This document shows positions 55,401 through 64,000 of a stretch of DNA of 64,000 bases, in pieces. Every line of letters starts with the position of its first letter. Position 1 is the first letter of the stretch. The stretch is from contig NC_087064.1 in NCBI RefSeq assembly GCF_963678635.1, forward strand, positions 991,926 to 1,055,925, given 5' to 3'. The position numbers were made by a program, and so were the translations under genes. Origin of the DNA: Symsagittifera roscoffensis. Taxonomy: Eukaryota > Xenacoelomorpha > Acoela > Convolutidae. The notes beneath the pieces were generated by a model. The model was not told the DNA's origin, ran no database searches, and saw only the letters and a program-made list of their open reading frames with translations.

Positions 55401-58400
55401 GCCAATTAAACTAAACCCCACTATTACGAACTTGAAGCCAATTAAACTAAACCCCACTATTACGAACTTGAAGCCAATTAAACTAAACCCCACTATTACG
55501 AACTTGAAGCCAATTAAACTAAACCCCACTATTACGAACTTGAAGCCAATTAAACTAAACCCCACTATTACGAACTTGAAGCCAATTAAACTAAACCCCA
55601 CTATTACGAACTTGAAGCCACTTAAACTAAACCCCACTATTACGAACTTGAAGACAATTAAACTAAACCCCACAATTACGAACTTGAAGCCAATTAAACT
55701 AAACCCCACTATTACGAACTTGAAGCCAATTAAACTAAACCCCACTATTACGAACTTGAAGCCAATTAAACTAAACCCCACTATTACGAACTTGAAGCCA
55801 ATTAAACCCCACTATTACGAACTTGAAGCCAATTAAACTAAACCCCACTATTACGAATTTGAAGCCAATTAAACTAAACCCCACTATTACGAACTTGAAG
55901 CCAATTAAACTAAACCCCACTATTACGAACTTGAAGCCAATTAAACTAAACCCCACTATTACGAACTTGAAGCCAATTAAACTAAACCCCACTATTACGA
56001 ACTTGAAGCCAATTAAACTAAACCCCACTATTACGAACTTGAAGCCAATTAAACTAAACCCCACTATTACGAACTTGAAGCCACTTAAACTAAACCCCAC
56101 TATTACGAACTTGAAGACAATTAAACTAAACCCCACAATTACGAACTTGAAGCCAATTAAACTAAACCCCACTATTACGAACTTGAAGCCAATTAAACTA
56201 AACCCCACTATTACGAACTTGAAGCCAATTAAACTAAACCCCACTATTACGAACTTGAAGCCAATTAAACCCCACTATTACGAACTTGAAGCCAATTAAA
56301 CTAAACCCCACTATTACGAATTTGAAGCCAATTAAACTAAACCCCACTATTACGAACTTGAAGCCAATTAAACTAAACCCCACTATTACGAACTTGAAGC
56401 CAATTAAACTAAACCCCACTATTACGAACTTGAAGCCAATTAAACTAAACCCCACTATTACGAACTTGAAGCCATTTAAACTAAACCCCACTATTACGAA
56501 CTTGAAGCCAATTAAACTAAACCCCACTATTACGAACTTGAAGCCAATTAAACTAAACCCCACTATTACGAACTTGAAGCCAATTAAACTAAACCCCACT
56601 ATTACGAACTTGAAGCCAATTAAACTAAACCCCACTATTACGAACTTGAAGCCAATTAAACTAAACCCCACTATTACGAACTTGAAGCCAATTAAATTAA
56701 ACCCCACTATTACGAACTTGAAGCCAATTAAATTAAACCCCACTATTACGAACTTGAAGCCAATTAAACTAAACCCCACTATTACGAACTTGAAGCCAAT
56801 TAAACTAAACCCCACTATTACGAACTTGAAGCCAATTAAACTAAACCCCACTATTACGAACTTGAAGCCAATTAAACTAAACCCCACTATTACGAACTTG
56901 AAGCCAATTAAACTAAACCCCACTATTACGAACTTGAAGCCAATTAAACCCCACTATTACGAACTTGAAGCCAATTAAACTAAACCCCACTATTACGAAT
57001 TTGAAGCCAATTAAACTAAACCCCACTATTACGAACTTGAAGCCAATTAAACTAAACCCCACTATTACGAACTTGAAGCCAATTAAACTAAACCCCACTA
57101 TTACGAACTTGAAGCCAATTAAACTAAACCCCACTATTACGAACTTGAAGCCATTTAAACTAAACCCCACTATTACGAACTTGAAGCCAATTAAACTAAA
57201 CCCCACTATTACGAACTTGAAGCCAATTAAACTAAACGCCACTATTACGAACTTGAAGCCAATTAAACTAAACCCCACTATTACGAAGTTGAAGCCAATT
57301 AAACTAAACCCCACTATTACGAACTTGAAGCCAATTAAACTAAACCCCACTATTACGAACTTGAAGCCAATTAAATTAAACCCCACTATTACGAACTTGA
57401 AGCCAATTAAATTAAACCCCACTATTACGAACTTGAAGCCAATTAAACTAAACCCCACTATTACGAACTTGAAGCCAATTAAACTAAACCCCACTATTAC
57501 GAACTTGAAGCCAATTAAATTAAACCCCACTATTATGAACTTGAAGCCAATTAAACTAAACCCCACTATTACGAACTTGAAGCCAATTAAACTAAACCCC
57601 ACTATTACGAACTTGAAGCCAATTAAACTAAACCCCACTATTACGAACTTGAAGCCAATTAAACTAAACCCCACTATTACGAACTTGAAGCCACTTAAAC
57701 TAAACCCCACTATTACGAACTTGAAGACAATTAAACTAAACCCCACAATTACGAACTTGAAGCCAATTAAACTAAACCCCACTATTACGAACTTGAAGCC
57801 AATTAAACTAAACCCCACTATTACGAACTTGAAGCCAATTAAACTAAACCCCACTATTACGAACTTGAAGCCAATTAAACTAAACCCCACTATTACGAAC
57901 TTGAAGCCAATTAAACTAAACCCCACTATTACGAACTTGAAGCCACTTAAACTAAACCCCACTATTACGAACTTGAAGACAATAAACTAAACCCCACAAT
58001 TACGAACTTGAAGCCAATTAAACTAAACCCCACTATTACGAACTTGAAGCCAATTAAACTAAACCCCACTATTACGAACTTGAAGCCAATTAAACTAAAC
58101 CCCACTATTACGAACTTGAAGCCAATTAAACTAAACCCCACTATTACGAACTTGAAGCCAATTAAACTAAACCCCACTATTACGAACTTGAAGCCAATTA
58201 AATTAAACCCCACTATTACGAACTTGAAGCCAATTAAATTAAACCCCACTATTACGAACTTGAAGCCAATTAAACTAAACCCCACTATTACGAACTTGAA
58301 GCCAATTAAACTAAACCCCACTATTACGAACTTGAAGCCAATTAAACTAAACCCCACTATTATGAACTTGAAGCCAATTACGAACTTGAAGCCAATTAAA

Positions 58401-61400
58401 CTAAACCCCACTATTACGAATTTGAAGCCAATTAAACTAAACCCCACTATTACGAACTTGAAGCCAATTAAACTAAACCCCACTATTACGAACTTGAAGC
58501 CAATTAAACTAAACCCCACTATTACGAACTTGAAGCCAATTAAACTAAACCCCACTATTACGAACTTGAAGCCATTTAAACTAAACCCCACTACTACGAA
58601 CTTGAAGCCAATTAAACTAAACCCCACTATTACGAACTTGAAGCCAATTAAACTAAACCCCACTATTACGAACTTGAAGCCAATTAAACTAAACCCCACT
58701 ATTACGAACTTGAAGCTAATTAAACTAAACCCCACTATTACGAACTTGAAGCCAATTAAACTAAACCCCACTATTACGAACTTGAAGCCAATTAAATTAA
58801 ACCCCACTATTACGAACTTGAAGCCAATTAAACTAAACCCCACTACTACGAACTTGAAGCCAATTAAACTAAACCCCACTATTACGAACTTGAAGCCAAT
58901 TAAACTAAACCCCACTATTACGAACTTGAAGCCAATTAAACTAAACCCCACTATTACGAACTTGAAGCCAATTAAACTAAACCCCACTATTACGAACTTG
59001 AAGCCACTTAAACTAAACCCCACTATTACGAACTTGAAGACAATTAAACTAAACCCCACAATTACGAACTTGAAGCCAATTAAACTAAACCCCACTATTA
59101 CGAACTTGAAGCCAATTAAACTAAACCCCACTATTACGAACTTGAAGCCAATTAAACTAAACCCCACTATTATGAACTTGAAGCCAATTAAACTAAACCC
59201 CACTATTACGAACTTGAAGGCAATTAAACTAAACCCCACTATTACGAACTTGAAGCCAATTAAACTAAACCCCACTGTTACGAAATTGAAGCCAATTAAA
59301 CTAAACCCCACTATTACGAACTTGAAGCCAATTAAACTAAACCCCACTATTACGAACTTGAAGCCAATTAAACTAAACCCCACTATTACGAACTTGAAGC
59401 CAATTAAACTAAACCCCACTATTACGAACTTGAAGCCAATTAAACTAAACCCCACTATTACGAACTTGAAGGCAATTAAACTAAACCCCACTATTACGAA
59501 CTTGAAGCCAATTAAACTAAGCCCCGTTATTACGAACTTGAAGCCAATTAAACTAAACCCCACTATTAAGAACTTGAAGCCAATTAAACTAAACCCCACT
59601 ATTACGAACTTGAAGCCAATTAAACCAAACCCCACTATTATGAACTTGAAGCCAATTAAACTAAACCCCACTATTACGAACTTGAAGGCAATTAAACTAA
59701 ACCCCACTATTACGAACTTGAAGCCAATTAAACTAAACCCCACTGTTACGAACTTGAAGCCAATTAAACTAAACCCCACTATTACGAACTTGAAGCCAAT
59801 TAAACTAAACCGCACTATTACGAACTTGAAGCCAATTAAACTAAACCCCACTATTATGAACTTGAAGCCAATTAAACTAAACCCCACTATTACGAACTTG
59901 AAGGCAATTAAACTAAACCCCACTATTACGAACTTGAAGCCAATTAAACTAAACCCCACTGTTACGAACTTGAAGCCAATTAAACTAAACCTCACTATGA
60001 CGAACTTGAAGCCAATTAAACTAAACCCCACTATTACGAACTTGAAGCCAATTAAACTAAACCCCACTATTACGAACTTGAAGCCAATTAAACTAAATCC
60101 CACTATTACGATTTTGAAGCCAATTAAACTAAATCCCACTATTACGAACTTGAAGCCAATTAAACTAAACCCCACTATTACGAACTTGAAGCCAATTAAA
60201 CTAAACCCCACTATTACGAACTTGAAGGCAATTAAACTAAACCCCACTATTACGAACTTGAAGCCAATTAAATTAAACCCCACTATTACGAACTTGAAGG
60301 CAATTAAACTAAACCGCACTATTACGAACTTGAAGGCAATTAAACTAAACCCCACTATTACGAACTTGAAGCCAATTAAACTAAACCCCACTATTACGAA
60401 CTTGAAGCCAATTAAACTAAACCCCACTATTACGAACTTGAAGCCAATTAAACTAAACCGCACTATTACGAACTTGAAGGCAATTAAACTAAACCCCACT
60501 ATTACGAACTTGAAGGCAATTAAACTAAACCGCACTATTACGAACTTGAAGCCAATTAAACTAAACCCCACTATTACGAACTTGAAGCCAATTAAACTAA
60601 ACCCCACTATTACGAACTTGAAGCCAATTAAACTAAACCCCACTATTACGAACTTGAAGCCAATTAAACTAAACCGCACTATTACGAACTTGAAGGCAAT
60701 TAAACTAAACCCCACTATTACGAACTTGAAGCCAATTAAACTAAACCCCACTATTACGAACTTGAAGGCAATTAAACTAAATCCCACTTTTACGAACTTG
60801 AAGCCAATTAAATTAAACCCCACTATTACGAACTTGAAGCCAATTAAACTAAACCCCACTATTACGAACTTGAAGGCAATTAAACTAAACCCCACTATTA
60901 CGAACTTGAAGCCAATTAAACTAAACCCCACTATTACGAACTTGAAGCCAATTAAATTAAACCCCACTATTACGAACTTGAAGGCAATTAAACTAAACCC
61001 CACTATTACGAACTTGAAGCCAATTAAACTAAACCCCACTATTACGAACTTGAAGCCAATTAAACTAAACCCCACTATTACGAACTTGAAGCCAATTAAA
61101 CTAAACCCCACTATTACGAACTTGAAGCCAATTAAACTAAACCGCACTATTACGAACTTGAAGGCAATTAAACTAAACCCCACTATTACGAACTTGAAGC
61201 CAATTAAACTAAACCCCACTATTACGAACTTGAAGGCAATTAAACTAAATCCCACTATTACGAACTTGAAGCCAATTAAATTAAACCCCACTATTACGAA
61301 GTTGAAGCCAATTAAACTAAACCCCACTATTACGAACTTGAAGGCAATTAAACTAAACCCCACTATTACGAACTTGAAGGCAATTAAACTAAACCCCACT

Positions 61401-62604
61401 ATTACGAACTTGAAGCCAATTAAATTAAACCCCACTATTACGAACTTGAAGGCAATTAAACTAAACCCCACTATTACGAACTTGAAGCCAATTAAATTAA
61501 ACCCCACTATTACGAACTTGAAGGCAATTAAACTAAACCGCACTATTACGAACTTGAAGGCAATTAAACTAAACCCCACTATTACGAACTTGAAGCCAAT
61601 TAAACTAAACCCCACTATTACGAACTTGAAGCCAATTAAACTAAACCCCACTATTACGAACTTGAAGCCAATTAAACTAAACCGCACTATTACGAACTTG
61701 AAGGCAATTAAACTAAACCGCACTATTACGAACTTGAAGGCAATTAAACTAAACCGCACTATTACGAACTTGAAGCCAATTAAACTAAACCCCACTATTA
61801 CGAACTTGAAGCCAATTAAACTAAACCCCACTATTACGAACTTGAAGCCAATTAAACTAAACCCCACTATTACGAACTTGAAGCCAATTAAACTAAACCG
61901 CACTATTACGAACTTGAAGGCAATTAAACTAAACCCCACTATTACGAACTTGAAGCCAATTAAACTAAACCCCACTATTACGAACTTGAAGGCAATTAAA
62001 CTAAATCCCACTATTACGAACTTGAAGCCAATTAAATTAAACCCCACTATTACGAACTTGAAGCCAATTAAACTAAACCGCACTATTACGAACTTGAAGG
62101 CAATTAAACTAAACCGCACTATTACGAACTTGAAGGCAATTAAACTAAACCGCACTATTACGAACTTGAAGCCAATTAAACTAAACCCCACTATTACGAA
62201 CTTGAAGCCAATTAAACTAAACCCCACTATTACGAACTTGAAGCCAATTAAACTAAACCCCACTATTACGAACTTGAAGCCAATTAAACTAAACCGCACT
62301 ATTACGAACTTGAAGGCAATTAAACTAAACCCCACTATTACGAACTTGAAGGCAATTAAACTAAACCCCACTATTACGAACTTGAAGGCAATTAAACTAA
62401 ATCCCACTATTACGAACTTGAAGCCAATTAAACTAAACCCCACTATTACGAACTTGAAGGCAATTAAACTAAACCCCACTATTACGAACTTGAAGCCAAT
62501 TAAACTAAACCCCACTATAGGAAATTGAAGCCAATTAAACTAAACCCCACTATTACGAACTTGAAGCCAATTAAACTAAACCCCACTATTACGAACTTGA
62601 AGCC
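52498..62604. repeat. 36-bp minisatellite, about 280 copies, filling an intron of gene B
   Basis: 10.1 kb of head-to-tail 36-base units. Read on plus each unit is LKPIKLNPTITN, and on minus a 12-residue GFSLIGFKFVIV, because 36 is a multiple of three and one frame per strand has no stop. Frames break only where unit length changes: 31-base units near 55800, 56270 and 56943, and a one-base loss near 57981; an 18-base deletion near 58378 keeps frame. The array begins 26 bases from the acceptor of the 52471 exon. Unit variants form blocks: CACTTAAACT then GACAATT variants in 53-59 kb, and GGCAATT and CCGCACT variants in 59-62.5 kb. Confidence 0.98.
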
Positions 62605-62884
62605 TATTTGAAGTTTGTTGAAGTCGAAACCCTGGTAAAAATACAAAAAAATGGGTCAAGTGATAGAAAATTGTCTCGCAGGAACAACTACAAAAAACTG
62701 ACCTTCGGAGAAATAGAATAAGGATCGAAACTCAAAGTAAGAATTCAAAATAGTTTCTACCAATCCGGAATCAATGTAATATATACATGCAATCTGCCAA
62801 GAATGTATTTCATTTTCTTAACAAAACAAGTAGAAAGTGGAAGAAAAGAATAAAACTAAAGAGACCGGAAGAGATTGGACTGAC
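62605..62884 (-). other. Rest of gene B intron beside the minisatellite
   Basis: 280 bases unique sequence between the array and the donor at 62884. No other feature seen. Confidence 0.7.
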
Positions 62885-63067
62885 CTTAGAGAACAGTCGG
62901 CCGAGCAGGCGTAGAAGTCGGACTGTCCATTTCTGAGTTGGAACAGATCGGTTCTGTTGTTCTCCAGTTCCAAGTTGTCCTCAATTTCCTCCCCAAAAGG
63001 CACAATGAGGAACACATCGAAAGTGTTGCTCCAGTACCTCTTAGTGGGCCACGACCTGATGAGCCTC
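62885..63067 (-). CDS. Host gene B, internal exon
   Basis: 183 bases between acceptor TGTGTTATGTAG (before 63067) and donor CTAAG|GTCAGT (at 62885/62884), phase 2 at both ends. The first base makes Arg with AG of the previous exon. It encodes RLIRSWPTKRYWSNTFDVFL, an acidic stretch (FGEEIEDNLELENN), one N-glycosylation sequon (NRT) and YACSADCS. No family recognised. The two Cys and the sequon suggest an extracellular domain. Higher G+C than the flanks, as in the other exons. Confidence 0.85.
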
Positions 63068-63790
63068 CTACATAACACACAGAAGGTCAAATTTTGCCAA
63101 GACTGTATCAGCTCAAGGGTATTTTGGTGGTAGAAGAACTAAAAGAAGATGCAGTGAAGTGACAAGGTCATCGCAATTCAATCGAAAGGCCGGTGCGGAG
63201 TTCGATGATCACAAAGATCCGAGCTCGTTAAGTGAGGGCGAAGCAGCAATTCTCAGTCACAAAAATAGCCGGGGTTATGGGGCGGACGCCTTCCTTTTTC
63301 TCTTAGGGATTCGACCCCCTGCCGACCCAAAGGGTCTCCCCTTTGGTACTATTCAAGAAAAAAATTGACAAAATTGAGAGTTTATGTTCTGGGAGCGTTC
63401 GGAAAATCAGTTTGGTCGCCCTAAAACAAGTATACAAACTTTTTCAAAAATTTTTAAATACGACCTCAATTCTGATTGCCATTTTTTCCGAGTTTTTGGT
63501 TGACCAGGATTGATTCGACACCAATTATTGATTGAACAACCTCAAAGAATGTCTAATGTCGTCTTTGGCACACTAAATTTAAGGGGGTGGTTCGCTTTAG
63601 AAAAACCTGATTTGTTTGTCAACATTTTATCAAAAAATCCACAAAACGTCATTTTTCAACAGTTTGTTCATAAGCTCGCCTGAGGGCGAATTTTTTTGGG
63701 AAAAACTGAATCATCATAGGGTTTTCGAGGAAATTCGAAAACAATAACATCCAATGCCTCCCCCCTCCGAGAAAGACTGTTGCAGGGTAC
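63068..63790 (-). other. Intron of gene B with a dispersed-repeat fragment
   Basis: Contains at 63305-63345 the block TTCGACCCCCTGCCGACCC, shared in inverse orientation with 45226-45260, and a GGTGCGGAGTTCGATGATC segment near 63190 that may be the other end of that element. Otherwise nothing recognised. Confidence 0.6.
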
Positions 63791-63980
63791 CTGTAGTGGT
63801 ATGTGCCGGTGTAGACCTGGAGCCGGACGAAGTATTTGTCGTCTGTGAGGGGTGGGAGAGTGTAGAAGTGCAGCAAGTGCAGTCCTTCGGACGAGTCCTC
63901 CGCAGTCGGCTGCAGTGTCGTGATGTGCACCCCCCTTTCCAGCTCACGGTTCCTGTATTTCACCTCATCGAAGAAGTACG
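63791..63980 (-). CDS. Host gene B, internal exon (first in window)
   Basis: 190 bases between a strong pyrimidine-rich acceptor (TTTCTTTTTCTTCCGCTAG, 63999-63981) and donor ACTACAG|GTACCC (63791/63790). Starts in phase 1 and ends in phase 2, joining in frame to 63067. It encodes YFFDEVKYRNRELERGVHI, then a His/Leu/Thr-rich stretch and KYFVRLQVYTGTYHY. The start of the gene is right of the window. The alternating hydrophobic pattern suggests beta strands. Unrecognised. The end (TYHYR|GTACC, phase 2) resembles the end of the signal-peptide exon of gene A (TLAYR|GTACC). Confidence 0.8.
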
Positions 63981-64000
63981 CTAGCGGAAGAAAAAGAAAC

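Noticed and set aside
52743..62528. Giant repetitive proteins of 1000-1500 residues on both strands
   Set aside because: They are translations of a 36-base minisatellite, open on both strands only because the unit is a multiple of three without stops. The array is intronic to gene B and has no promoter, signal or unique termini.

Overview
The window looks like nuclear DNA from an animal, probably a marine invertebrate; I cannot name the species. The evidence is: GT-AG introns in phase-consistent exons of a calcium-binding EGF-repeat secreted protein; a BEL/Pao retrotransposon (a superfamily known only from metazoans); Ty3/gypsy elements; and AT-rich DNA full of short non-autonomous repeats and minisatellites. 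There is no bacterial-type gene organisation.

Layout. (1) 1-9.06 kb, plus strand: the 3' half of an envelope-bearing Ty3/gypsy-like element. It holds the pol end (RNase H, integrase), two tiny hydrophobic ORFs joined by an ATGA overlap, a 378-codon open frame with no ATG, GTG or TTG codon, an env-like membrane glycoprotein, and a 597-codon ORF of unknown function overlapping env by ATGA. A perfect splice-donor sequence follows the last stop codon. (2) 9.06-14.6 kb: the unresolved 3' end of that element, a minus-strand gag zinc-knuckle relic, and a 65-bp minisatellite of about 35 copies. (3) 15.0-36.0 kb, minus strand: host gene A. A signal-peptide exon lies at 35.8-36.0 kb and EGF exons at 16.6-16.9, 16.1-16.4 and 15.0-15.3 kb. 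Its large intron holds tandem copies of a ~520-bp dispersed repeat and a 13.9-kb BEL/Pao element (18443-32299) with 5-bp target duplications (GAGAA). That element carries an internal ~5.3-kb tandem duplication that looks younger than the insertion. (4) 36.7-40.85 kb, minus strand: a nearly open gypsy gag-pol with one frameshift and no integrase, about 0.7 kb upstream of gene A and in the same orientation. (5) 41-52.3 kb: mostly non-coding, with more copies of the dispersed repeat, a terminal-inverted-repeat element nested in one copy, G-rich tracts and a foldback. (6) 52.35-64 kb, minus strand: the last three exons of host gene B. Its 10.4-kb intron is 97% a 36-bp minisatellite (about 280 copies) that happens to be open in one frame on each strand.

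The strongest candidates for something undescribed are the five-frame 3' half of the envelope-bearing element, especially its start-codon-less frame, and the intron-filling minisatellite. All family assignments were made by reading motifs; no search was run.
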